From the NCBI RefSeq assembly GCF_964340395.1, contig NC_135559.1, positions 8,609,759-8,673,758 on the forward strand: DNA of 64,000 nucleotides. The letters are read 5' to 3'. The stretch's first letter is position 1. Each line of letters starts with the position of its first letter. The stretch comes from Glandiceps talaboti (taxonomy: Eukaryota > Hemichordata > Enteropneusta > Spengelidae). Under the pieces are notes generated by a model. The model did not search any database. It saw only the letters and a program-made list of their open reading frames with translations, and was not told the DNA's origin. The translations under genes were made by a program, and so were the position numbers. This document shows positions 44,899 to 55,200 of this stretch, in pieces.

Positions 44899-47611
44899 AA
44901 TGATATACGACAATAGGACTGACTACATCATCTAATTGTTGCGTGTGTCTATTCGGTTCCTTTGCTTTTTGTTTTCTGCCTCAACGTTTATTGAGAACAA
45001 TGCGATATTGCAGTAATAATGCAACACTCACTTTTATTGCATTTTGAAATGACAATGAAAAAGCAATTTGACAAAAATTAACAATATTATTTTTCCGATG
45101 AAATGTACATGAGGCATTTGATGACCGTGTTTTTGACATCCTGAACCCGATCTTTTGATATGGACATCATAAGTCGAAGTCAACCACTCACTTAATTGAC
45201 ATCTCATTCGTCTCAGCCCTTTATTCGTTATTAATTTTTTCCCTATTTCTTTGTAGACTCCGTGATTGATAACCGCGTTTAATAAAACCACTGTTTGTCT
45301 ATATTTCTGCCTCGGATGAAATACGATAACAGAGTCTCTGTTAGAGGGTAGTAAATGTGACTTTATCCCCTTGTAATTGTTTCAATCGAAAGTGAAATAG
45401 ACATAGTGTATATTTCAACTTTGATTTACACTTTACAAGATTTCGCAACATAGAGTGACGATTTTAAAGGAGATTTAGTCTTCTGGATATAGATGATGGC
45501 AGGAAAAACCGTGTTCCGCAGGGCACAGAATTACTGCCGACCATATTTTCAGTCAACATGGGCGGAAGGAGCCGACGGATTCTGCCCTATGCTCTGGGCT
45601 GATTCAAAAGTGTTAAAAATGAAAGTGGGAAGTTATTAGAGAAGGCTGGTAAAGGGAAACAAAGGAAAATAGAGCCTGGGACGAGGATACAAACGACAGG
45701 TGAGAACTTTGTAATGAGGCTAATTTAGAGACGCAGAAGTGGAAAACGGAAGTTGCGGAAACTAACCGGATGTGAAAGATGACATCGGAAGAAAAGAGAG
45801 AAATGAATAGAGACGGGGTTGCTTAGTGACTTAATGAGAATGAAGAACTACTGATGGGACATATGAAGTGTATTAAATGCAAAAAATCGTACATATGGGG
45901 AATTTGCGGCGAGAGTTGTTAGTTATACTGCAAAACACTTGAATGGGAGAAGTCAAATGAAAACAAGCAACTATAGTAACGTCACTCATCTGTACCTTGT
46001 ACAAAATACACACACTGACAGGAATAAATATTGCGGCAATAGAAAAAGCCTAGCGTCAAATTGCTCTGAAATCCGGAATCTAAACCCCGTATTTGTGGAT
46101 TGTGAAGATGCTGTAAATATGATTGCTTTTATCACGCGAAAACGTCATATCTCAAATGATACATTCTGTCACCGCTGGGCTGACACTATTAAAGATTTTT
46201 TAATACATGTAAATGTCATTTAGTACCAAGGGCAACAGCTCCCCACCCGTATAATTGGATTTTTCAATAACTCCGCGGGTGGGACTTTCCTCGCCCCATC
46301 TCGCATTTTCCCCATATGTTAGTTCATGCAGCAGGCTTGGCCAGACGCTACTGCAAAGTTTGACCTGATGTACAGTGTTTTCACGCAGGGTTGTCGATCA
46401 AATTAGGAAGAAAATACAATCGCTTTGAAATTTGTATGAGTGACTGACAGGAGGAGTGTGTGAATACAATTTTGAAATCACATACATCTTTTATCGTGTA
46501 CTATATAGACCATACTGGATGATAACGCTGTCAAATATAACACGTCCACATTTTATTTCTCTACATGTATACCACCTTCGTGTACTAGAAAATAGTTTCA
46601 CCTTCAAAATAAATAAACAGAAGGTGTATGGCGGGGACGGGGGTGGGGTGGTTGTAGAGGCCCAGTGATCTGTAGCGATGCTGAGGCCAAATAGCAAAAT
46701 AGACTAGTGAGTTTCCGATAACACGACCGACCCTAATCTAAGCCCTCGACCCTAAACACTCTTTTCCGTGCAAAAAGGTAAAATTAGCAAGTTCTATTTC
46801 CGTTTACACCTTCATACTTTTGCCTTATCTGTGGTCACTTTTTAAAAAATCGTATTCCCGAGAGAAACCAGGTCTTTTTAGACTGTGACAGTACAGTCTG
46901 CATAAGGTGTTCATCTACTTAACTTATAATTGTCTTCATTTACTTCTTTTACATCTCATCAAACTCTCACGAAGTATTGTGACCGACGAGTATCTTATCT
47001 TGAGGTCGACGTAATTAAAACAATTAAAGTAAAATATGATAAAATTCCGATCTACCTACCCGTTCTTTCTGAAGTCATATTATCGGAAACAAGCATTTTT
47101 TTATCATTTTGCCTGATCTCAGCATTTATTGGTTGTTCTGTATCATCACCCATCAACTAACTTCTATCTTTTTAATAACTACTAACGCATCTTATGTTTT
47201 GAATACAATCCTGCCCAGCAACTGTTTCGTAAATATGTGACACCTTAAAAACCTGTTATGTATAACTTTTTATGTTCCAATCAAAATCTTGTAAATACAA
47301 AAACAAATATGTGACACTTCCCAAAGACCATTAGACAGTCATTTTTTTCAGAAGTGATCATTTTTGAGCGCATATGAAGATTCTCTGAAAAGTAAATTTT
47401 GGGCAAACAGACCTCGCCCCCCCCCCCCACCACACACACACACAGAGTAAACAACAAACCATTAATTCCACTGTAAAGAAATGATTTGGTCACCAATGTC
47501 AACTATTGTGTAGAGAGTAAATCAATTGCCACTTTCAGAGATCATTGACTCCGCAGTTTGTTTTGCCGAATCTTTAAACACTCCCTTTCTCTAAATTTCT
47601 ATGCTTTCTTT

Positions 47612-47625
47612 GTTTCCCTGGAAAC
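47612..47625. promoter_or_regulatory. RFX X-box-like inverted repeat
   Basis: GTTTCCCTGGAAAC has two inverted half-sites GTTTCC and GGAAAC with a 2-base spacer, which fits the general X-box rule (RYYNYY, 1-3 bases, RRNRAC). Confidence 0.35.
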
Positions 47626-48067
47626 GAGAAAGAACGGCCAATGCCACCAGCGGTGAATTAAAGTGAAACAACAATTGATACAAAGTGACTTTGAGGTGCG
47701 ATTTTCCGTCACGCACTACCATAAAAATAACCAGACACAACTATGTATTTTAACCCCAACCCTCAACGATTTTTTTGTCACAGTATGAACCGGTTAAACG
47801 AAAGGGGTTTCCGAAGTATTGATCCATGCAGAATGATGCAGGGTTTGATCTGACAGCTTTCTCCTCATACTCAAAATTGACAGAAAGGAACATTTGAAAC
47901 ATGGTGGAGATAAAACCTGCTTGTCTGCTGAAGGAAATTAATTAACACGAATTCACATTGGTGCTGAATATGCCCGTTCGGTGTTCCTAAATATAGCGAC
48001 AACAAACTAGTAATTGCTATCAACCGCTATTAATAACCTCAAATATTGATAAGGACTCGCGGTTGAG

Positions 48068-48083
48068 CATTGTTAATTTGCAT
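48068..48083 (+). promoter_or_regulatory. Adjacent SOX site and POU octamer
   Basis: CATTGTT (48068-48074, a consensus SOX site) is followed after one base by ATTTGCAT (48076-48083, the octamer ATGCAAAT in reverse). SOX2 and POU factors bind such neighbouring sites cooperatively in many vertebrate enhancers, including those of Sox2 itself. The usual composite has the octamer in the other orientation with 0 or 3 bases between, so this geometry is non-canonical. TAATTAAC and AGTAATTG homeodomain words lie within 150 bp upstream. Function as a SoxB1 autoregulatory element is inference. Confidence 0.4.
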
Positions 48084-48272
48084 GTTTTATGAGCGTTAAG
48101 TTTCTTATAACTTAATGAGTAAGAAGATTAATGCACCTGGCATCACCTTAAGGAGAAGAGACACAGTATCATATCTGTCATTATACTCACTTTTTCTCAT
48201 GAAAGTCAGCTATGATGGATTAAGAGAGTAATAAGGATCATTCATATTAAATACACGTGCTTCAACTATGCA

Positions 48273-48298
48273 CACGCAAGCACACACACACACACACA

Positions 48299-48331
<33 letters not shown>

Positions 48332-48462
48332 CTCGCTCGGTCGCTATCTCTCTCACTCGTATGTATGTATGTATGTATGTATGTATGTATGTATGTATGT
48401 ATGTATGTATGTATGTATGTATGTATGTATGTATCTCTATCTATGTATGTATGTATATATGT
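48273..48462 (+). repeat. Compound microsatellite (CA, TC, ATGT)
   Basis: (CA)n at 48279-48308 is followed by (TC)n with a few G changes (48309-48357), then ATGT (48361-48433) and an ATCT/ATGT mixture to 48462. Confidence 0.95.
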
Positions 48463-48935
48463 AAGGTTAGCTTGTAACTACAGCATATAGGTGACGGTTC
48501 ATGCAAACCTAATAGTTGATAGTTTACATTGCTTAGTCTTAGTACGAATAACGGTTGCAATCATGCATGTAAACTATAAATAATTCATTTTTTTAAATAT
48601 TACACATATTGGAATTGTTTTATTCATTTTTCGATGAAAAGAACTGTCATTACTAAATCATATTAACTAATACTAATGATAAATAATTGAAAGTTAACAA
48701 CGTTTTTAAGACATTTGTATATGATATATCTGCACACATTGTTACAATATGGCGCCTGAAAGTGTAAGAAATGACACTATCATATCATTAAACAGAGATA
48801 TTAATTTTTCTTCTAAACGCATTCTAAATAATGACAAATTAATGAAATGAATAATAAATGAAAACCACAAGTCTCCACGGTGGCGATAGAGCGACTTTAC
48901 CTTTAGAACACACAATTTATTGAAATGTGTATGTG
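48463..48935. other. Unannotated spacer
   Basis: AT-rich and non-coding. An inverted pair of SOX-like half-sites (ATTGT-T-ACAAT) lies at 48738-48748. Nothing else stands out. Confidence 0.5.
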
Positions 48936-48957
48936 CGTGTGTGTGTATATATATATT

Positions 48958-49050
<93 letters not shown>
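48936..49050 (+). repeat. (GT)n-(AT)n microsatellite
   Basis: A short GT run (48936-48946) leads into a perfect AT run of about 90 bp (48960-49049). A perfect AT run of this length can extrude as a cruciform. Confidence 0.97.
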
Positions 49051-49051
<1 letters not shown>

Positions 49052-49437
49052 AAAAACTTCGTGGGATTACACTTTTGCTACAAACCTGATCACGTCGACG
49101 TCATTCCGTTAAACCTGTAGAAAGCCCCGCCCTTTGAAGTTCGATTATTAGTTATTGGGGTTTTACACCTGTCCTACGCGCTGTAGCATCGCGACTTATC
49201 AAAATGCACAGAATCCATTGCAATGGTTTAATACTTCTGAATCACTAAAATTACATGTGTACTTCCTGTCGACTGCAGTGTATACACTGGATTGATGTCC
49301 GTGTGTAAACTGCATGAGTGACTAGGACAATGTACTCGTTTGCCTATAAATGGTAAATTTGACGGACAGGTGGGGTTTCATCGTTGGGCAATCATGCGTG
49401 CTGTGGCATGTTCAACGGCAATAGAAACAACAGCTTT

Positions 49438-49481
<44 letters not shown>

Positions 49482-50603
49482 AGATGATACAGTAGTTAAA
49501 ATCACACGCACGCGAAGACATCCGGTGTATAATTCAGTGATGTAGCTGTAACAATAACAATATAACAAGAATTTTTCACCCGACTTGTGGGAAGTATTTA
49601 AAACCGTTAGACTCGTTTAGGAGAAATGTTCTTAAATGTTGCTAAGGCCTAACAAAAAAATTGTGTGGTTCCGATTACGCTCAATTTTAGAATAGTGGGC
49701 TAGGTAGATTTTTTGTTTTATTTTTTAAAATTTTTTTTATACGCTAGTGTCTAGTTCATTGTTTTCCATATGATCTCTGTGTTATTGATTTCTTTTCATC
49801 AGATGTACAGCCATTTCATTTTCGAAGAAAAGTTTTATATTGTCTTTGTAAGTTGATGTCAGTTTCCGCATCCACTTTTTCTCGCGAGACTTCACACAAT
49901 TTTCGCGATTTTATTATTTTTTTCTCGAATACGTAAAAATAGCTTATATTAGGGTCGGCGCGAAAAACTAGGTGGTGTTGGTTAACTGAAACCAAACAAT
50001 TTTTTAGGCCTAAAATGAGGAATCAGGAGTCTTTTAAGAGTCAATGAGTCACACACATGGAGTGTGGGAAGTGGGTTTGCCTGTGGTAGGCAGGATACCA
50101 AAATATCGTTTGACGAGTCAACAAGACAGCTTACTACTGACCTGTTTTATTTGGAAATTACATTGGAGACTCGATACAATATACTAGGGAATCAGATTTC
50201 TTATCTTATTAAAAAGACTGAAAATCCGGATTTTATTATTACCTTTGTTCATCTCTCTCACGACCCATCTCTTTTTATAGACAAATGCTTCTAATTCCGA
50301 CTTTTTTTTGATCAGTCATTTTGTCTGTCACGTTGTTCAGTGACAAAGTTAAAGTCTTCCTTTTGTCAATGTCACGGACGTTTTTTTTTAAATTTAAACA
50401 ATAAACAAGACTTCAAACAGTTTAAAGGTAGCGAGAAAGCCTTAATACATTGTTAAGCATCCATTAAGAGGGTTTTTTGTAGTGTGATTATCGTAAGATG
50501 TTTCAAACGTGTGGCGCTACTTGTCAAAAATATATCGAGTAGAAATCTCGTTGACTATGCTTGTATTGGCGCTTTATGCAACCAATACATTATCAAATAA
50601 TAC
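49051..50603. other. Unannotated non-coding stretch with a CAA microsatellite
   Basis: No gene is visible. It contains the (CAA)n run at 49440-49481 and an E2F-type word (49957-49964). At 50054-50068 the word CACATGGAGTGTGGG recurs, followed by GGCAGGAT at 50089-50096; both words are shared with the old LINE copy at 51,989-52,009 and may be another remnant of that family. Confidence 0.5.
49440..49481 (+). repeat. (CAA)14 microsatellite
   Basis: A pure CAA/AAC trinucleotide run. Confidence 0.95.
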
Positions 50604-50620
50604 GTGTGTGTGTATATATA

Positions 50621-50657
<37 letters not shown>

Positions 50658-50745
50658 ATGTGTATGTATGTATGTATGTATGTATGTATGTCTGTCTGTC
50701 TGTCTGTCTGTATGTATGTATGTATGTATGTATGTATGTATGTCT
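50604..50745 (+). repeat. Compound microsatellite (GT, ATGT, CTGT, ATGT)
   Basis: (GT)n with a short TA break (50604-50654) is followed by ATGT, then CTGT (about 50691-50711) and ATGT again to 50745. The CTGT block inside ATGT shows a T-to-C type change spread by slippage. Confidence 0.95.
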
Positions 50746-51043
50746 ATCTTATCCACCTTTATAACAAACTCTGTTCGCGTACACTTCTTTCATTTAAGAA
50801 AATCCCAGACTTTACATAGCCAATAAAGCATACATTTCACTGATTGACAGGTTTAACCAAACCTATGTCCCTAGGCGAAGTTTATCATAAACCAACTATG
50901 TCTAATGTTCCAGGTAATAAAAGTAATGAACTAGGAGAACAGTGTGGGTATATTCAACACTTTAGAATATTATCTATAACTGTCAGAACATGACATTTCA
51001 TTCTTAGTATTTGAAATTTTGAATATTATTATTTTTGTGATTA

Positions 51044-51100
51044 TCATATCATATCATATCATATCATATCATATCATATCATATCATATCATATCATATC
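51044..51100 (+). repeat. (ATATC)11 pentanucleotide repeat
   Basis: About 11 perfect copies of ATATC/TATCA. It lies about 180 bp beyond the 3' end of the minus-strand LINE and outside its target-site duplication, so it is probably unrelated to it. Confidence 0.95.
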
Positions 51101-51276
51101 AGTTGAGTTGATGTATTTGAATGGGATTGAAGCTGACAATGTGTTATTTAGTTATATTGATTCGCTCATTGTGTGAGTTAATGTGGAATGTACACATGTC
51201 AGAGTATTTCAAAAAATATTCTGTAATAATTATTTTGTTTGACCAACTGGAGTATACATTTTGGTCTGTATGACGC

Positions 51277-51295
51277 GTTCTGAATCGATGGACCT
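51277..51295. repeat. Target-site duplication of the LINE, left copy
   Basis: GTTCTGAATCGATGGACCT, identical over 19 bp to 51855-51873. It directly abuts the 3' end of the LINE. Confidence 0.65.
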
Positions 51296-51854
51296 ATAAT
51301 AAGTGGTTTATTTACTATATAAGTGTTAACATGGTTACAAAATAATGGTAACAGAAAACAAAAGAGAGAAGGGTAAATAGGGGGTCAAGAAATAGCTTAC
51401 AGCCCGGCATTGTACATTGTGAATGATAACAATAAGAGGGGTAAGTCATTGATGGGACTGGAATACATACATAACTGGGAGAATAAAATAAATAAATAAA
51501 TAAATAAATGTACACACAAAAGTCTTTTTAATACATGAAAAAGTCTATACAACAAACTAAAAGTCTATACCTCTCTAAGTTTATATTTTAATCACTTGTA
51601 CTGCTCTACTAAATATTGTTTCAAAGATTTGCAAAAAAAGATGTGGAGAATATTTAGATCTGATTTGAATAGGAATATCATTCCAAATTTTTGCACCCGC
51701 GAATGAAATGACCTCTGATGATTGGGGAGGCGACACCTGCAAACCATTCTAAATTTTACTAGAATGGGAACTTCTGAGTATTGAAATAGTTCTTATAACA
51801 TGGACCAACTGGCCATCCATATGGATTGTGGGCAGGGTTCCGTTATATTACTTT
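51296..51854 (-). mobile_element. 5'-truncated non-LTR retrotransposon (LINE, CR1/Jockey-like)
   Basis: Read on the minus strand, this 559-bp element holds the last part of a LINE ORF2 and its 3' UTR. The frame ending at the TAA at 51581-51583 encodes FAGAKIWNDIP followed by an IRSK and an FLQIFETIF segment. This is the typical C-terminal end of non-LTR reverse-transcriptase proteins (GAKIWN-x-IP followed by a hydrophobic helix). The 3' UTR contains a TTTA repeat (minus strand of the AAAT run at 51482-51509) and an AATAAA (51307-51312 as TTTATT) just before the end. A perfect 19-bp direct repeat flanks it on both sides. The 5' part is missing, as usual for LINE copies. The family assignment is by eye. 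Confidence 0.7.
51581..51844 (-). pseudogene. Reverse-transcriptase C-terminal fragment of the LINE
   Basis: One minus-strand frame runs from 51844 down to the TAA at 51581-51583, interrupted by a single TAG at 51749-51751. The part after the TAG (55 codons) carries the GAKIWNDIP motif. The part before it (about 31 codons) is in the same frame but not recognisable on its own. No catalytic FADD-type motif is present; that lies far upstream in intact elements. The fragment is not functional. Confidence 0.6.
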
Positions 51855-51873
51855 GTTCTGAATCGATGGACCT
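51855..51873. repeat. Target-site duplication of the LINE, right copy
   Basis: Identical over 19 bp to 51277-51295 and adjacent to the truncated 5' end of the LINE (minus strand). Confidence 0.65.
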
Positions 51874-52020
51874 CTGGTGATAGGGGAGGAGAAGGAGAGA
51901 TGGCACCTGCAAACCAGTCTAAATTTTACTCGAATGGGAACTTCCGGAGGGTTGAAATAGTTCTTGTAACATGGACCAACAGGTCATCCACATGGAGTGT
52001 GGGCAGGATCCCGTTCTACC
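51874..52020 (-). mobile_element. Older copy of the same LINE segment
   Basis: This stretch aligns in the same orientation with the LINE at about 51714-51852. Shared blocks include GGGGAGG, CACCTGCAAACCA, TCTAAATTTTACT, GAATGGGAACTTC, TTGAAATAGTTCTT, AACATGGACCAAC and GTGGGCAGG, with substitutions and a 12-base length difference near 51,887-51,902. It also carries the in-frame TAG after AAAATT. The younger LINE seems to have inserted into this older relative; a local duplication is the alternative. Confidence 0.6.
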
Positions 52021-52675
52021 ATTTTTAGAGCAGACGATACAGATTACTGTTGGCGAGTTGGGGTTTACAACCCCAAAAGCCTCTCCAACAAGGCCAAGGT
52101 CGTTTATATACTTATCTCAAAGTATCTGCAATGTCATTGCCATTAACTTCTCGGACGATGATGTTGACGACAAAACGTACCCATCACTGTTCAGTGATGC
52201 TTTCCGCAAGCTTACCACTACGGAAATCAAGTTGTAGGCAAACAATCTCATACAGTGTTTACATTAGTTTGGTTACAGGAATGATTAATATCCACATTAA
52301 ACCAAGACACTGCTATCATCAACTTGTTTAATCTACCTCATGAAATTACACATATAGTTTGTGTCTATCTTAGTTGGCTGATGGCGTGATTTCTGTGGTA
52401 ATACGTCAGGTACATGCTTTTGTTGATATTTGTAACAGCATTTGCTTATCCTAGGTCACGACTGGGTTACCCTAGACCAAATAACAAACAGAACAGGCCA
52501 GGAAGACTATAGTAACAGTGCACATATGCAAATAAAAACACGAATATGCATTGCCAATTTACGATCCGAACTGAAAATGCGCAGACGCAAAGGACTGTGG
52601 GATTATTTGCAGTATTTCAATCTGGGGTGATCCGGGTCTACAGGTAAGTAGAATTAGATTATGAACAATGTGACA
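52021..52675. other. Unannotated stretch
   Basis: No gene is recognised. The sequence contains an octamer ATGCAAAT (52526-52533). The overlapping plus-strand frames here are short and without a domain. Confidence 0.5.
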
Positions 52676-52720
52676 GAACAACAACAACAACAATAACAAC
52701 AACAACAACAACAACAACAG
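52676..52720 (+). repeat. (CAA)n microsatellite
   Basis: About 14 CAA units, with one TAA change near 52694. Confidence 0.95.
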
Positions 52721-52759
52721 CGGTGACTGAATCGTGTTTATGAATGGAATGATATCACA

Positions 52760-52773
52760 TTTCCCATAATGCA
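52760..52773 (+). promoter_or_regulatory. ZNF143/STAF-like site
   Basis: TTTCCCATAATGCA resembles the core of the ZNF143/STAF binding site (TCCCANMATGCA). The identical 14-mer occurs in reverse at 61556-61569. The factor exists widely in animals, but binding here is not shown. Confidence 0.3.
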
Positions 52774-52964
52774 CCATTCAAGATGACAGCTTTTCAAGTT
52801 CTGTAAGGTGAGTGGTGACACAACATCACAGGATTGCTTACCCAAGGTATGACGAGGGATATCTCACAACATAGAACAGAGCATTTCAAGACTGGAGCAA
52901 ATGTTTTAAACAAATAAATTTCACTTTAATATAATTAACTGTTGTAAAGTAGATCTTATTTCAC

Positions 52965-53165
52965 CAGAATCAACAAGATTTCACCAAACATTACTAGACT
53001 AGAATAGACTTTGCATCACCAGAATGAACTAGGCTAGACAACACTTCACTAGACATTACTACACTGGAATAGACTTGGAAATCCCATAATTAACTAGACC
53101 AGAGAAAAACATAGCTTCAGTAAGTTTCCTTGACTAGAGTGGACCAGAATTAACTAGGCAAGTTG
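52965..53165 (+). repeat. Short imperfect tandem repeats rich in ACTAGA
   Basis: CACCAGAAT recurs at 52972 and 53017, AATAGACTT at 53003 and 53068, and CATTACTA at about 52989 and 53053. ACTAGAC/ACTAGGC words occur throughout and AACTAG recurs near 53,030, 53,092 and 53,151. Period is 45-65 bp with indels. It is an eroded minisatellite-like tract. Confidence 0.5.
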
Positions 53166-54757
53166 AGGCTGGTTTTACCAGGGTATAGATGACACTAAAA
53201 CCAAAGCAAATCTTGATTGATGTACTTGTACTTGATAACTATTAGTGTATAACACATCGTGATATAGTACGTGTTCTTCCTCAAATATGTCCATAAAGTA
53301 GCAAATGAAAGTCTTCGAGTAATATCTACAACTGGTGCCACGCTCCGTGTAATCTACTCATGACGTCGAATTAATGATTATGAGGATATTCTAGCGTCTT
53401 TAAGACTAATCTAAGATATGTCGACTTATCTTCTGTCATTCAGCCTTCCAATAGATCTATAATACATTCCCTAAGTTTATAACCCATTGAAAAGGTGTCC
53501 AGGGATTCCAGGTGTGTTTCGTGTTCACATGGGATCTTATAAGTATTTAACCACAGAAGGAATTGTCTGATCCGTTCTAAGTCCCCTGTCAAAATATTCT
53601 GGTTTTTTTTTGTAATTGTGATTTGTCCAATCACTTCCTCTGGGTAGGGTTTTTTGACACATTTACACGTCCCTGACATACGGAATGATTGGCACATCCG
53701 CCCGATGTCCATTTCCCAAGGACACGTGTTTCGAAGTGTCCCCAATTGTTACTTTCCTTATACACGCCATTGCCTCGCGTAATAACAAGAACCTGATTCA
53801 CAGTAAAAAGCATTGTAATTTGCAGTGATTGAAAACATTTCCTGTATATCGCTGTACTGATCGCCTTCGGAAGTTTATTACCAGTGGGGGTGCAGTCGCT
53901 AGATGGAATTTCCCATTATCAGTAGGAGTTAGTACGGGTTATGCGGCAATCTTTGGTGCTGTCCTTTGTTACTGTCTAATAACCAATTATAAGCACGTCA
54001 GCTAATACAGACAATGTTGCTTGTTAAAATACCTTTTTATTCGCATTTTACTGTCGTCTTTATTTAAGGGCAAATTTTCCGTTTGACGTCTGTGTGTTCT
54101 TTAATTATCACTACGTATATACGTTAGTACTTATTCCTAATAATATGAGTGTAGAAAAAAAATCGCGAGCCATTTTGATATATTTTTTTCAGTCAGTCAA
54201 TTCCGGTCCTCGTATAGCCGGCATATGTCATATTTTCCCCCATTATGTTAACCATGCAGGATGTGCGGTTTCAACTGTCAATCAAACGTTGATCAGCCAC
54301 TCACCCCCTCGAAATTACCCTAGCTGCACCACTCAACACACCAACAACTCTCCAAATGTGTTAACAGTGTGTTGAAGCGGTTAGGAAAAGTGAATTAAAA
54401 AATATGCTATTATTTTCATTCATGTTTATCATTTTCTAGTACACACTTTGATCTCCTCAGCGACCATCGATGTCATCGCAGCGATATTTCTATCAATGTC
54501 CACGGATTTGTCTCTTGTCAGAAACACAGTTACACATCACAATAACCTTTCCAGCGCTAATCCAAAATTGACAGAAAATCCGTCAAAAGTTCCTCTAGGC
54601 TCAACATGTCTGTTTTGTTAATTCTGACGGGAATATATCGTTCCCGAAGGCTTTTGGGTAACTGTATATCATAATTGGAAAGCTTGTTATGGTACATCTA
54701 TTACGTTGCTATAAGTCGGTGGTGACATTTCAACATGTGTGTTTTATCTGCCATTCA
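53166..54757. other. Unannotated stretch with one protein-like minus-strand frame
   Basis: No recognised gene. The minus-strand frame 53,440-53,745 (see separate entry) is the only one with a balanced composition. The rest is AT-rich and featureless. Confidence 0.5.
53440..53745 (-). other. Unrecognised minus-strand open frame (possible exon)
   Basis: A 101-codon frame begins after an in-frame TAA; its first ATG codon gives a 90-residue reading starting MDIGRMC. The composition is balanced, with five cysteines and no low complexity (CKCVKKPYPEEVIGQ, LERIRQFLLWLNTYKIPCEHE). I recognise no domain. No clear acceptor site, promoter or AATAAA was seen. Frames of 90-125 codons occur by chance in this window, so this may be nothing. 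Confidence 0.15.
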
Positions 54758-55012
54758 CCCATCTATCCATCCATCCATCCATCCATCGATCCATCCATCC
54801 ATCCATCAACCAACCAACCAACCAACCAACCACCAATCCACTCACTCACTCACTCACTCACTCACTCACTCACTCATTCACTCACCCACTCACTCGCCCA
54901 CCCACCCACCTACCCTCCCGCCCACCCTCCATCCATCCATCCATCCATCCATCCATCCATCCATCCATCCATCCATCCATCCATCCATCCATCCGTTCAT
55001 TCCTTCCTTCAT
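54758..55012 (+). repeat. Mosaic tetranucleotide repeat (CATC, CAAC, CACT, CACC, CATC)
   Basis: CATC (to about 54806) passes into CAAC (54807-54832), CACT (54839-54895), CACC and then CATC again (54929-54994), ending in TTCC/TTCA. Successive blocks differ by one base of the tetramer, as in the 43.4-kb mosaic. Confidence 0.95.
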
Positions 55013-55076
55013 TGGTTAATATTTGGCCATTAAACAGTTTCCTTTCAAGAGCCAACCTTTGTTTATTAGGCTACAG

Positions 55077-55200
55077 TATGTATGTATGTAAGTATGTATG
55101 TATGTATGTATGTATGTATGTATGTATGTATGTATGTATGTATGTATGCATGTATGTATGTATGTATGTATGTATGTATGTATGTATGTATGTATGTACG
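55077..55200 (+). repeat. (ATGT)n microsatellite
   Basis: About 31 ATGT units with isolated changes (AAGT near 55090, ATGC near 55148). Confidence 0.96.

Larger units (their letters stand above)
43903..48067. other. Unannotated non-coding stretch
   Basis: No gene is visible. It contains an E2F-type site (44887-44898), a G-rich stretch at 46633-46650, C13 followed by a short CA run near 47,418-47,445 and an RFX X-box (47612-47625). A minus-strand frame of 85 codons at 45,034-45,291 and a plus-strand frame of 94 codons at 45,939-46,223 carry no recognisable domain. Confidence 0.5.
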
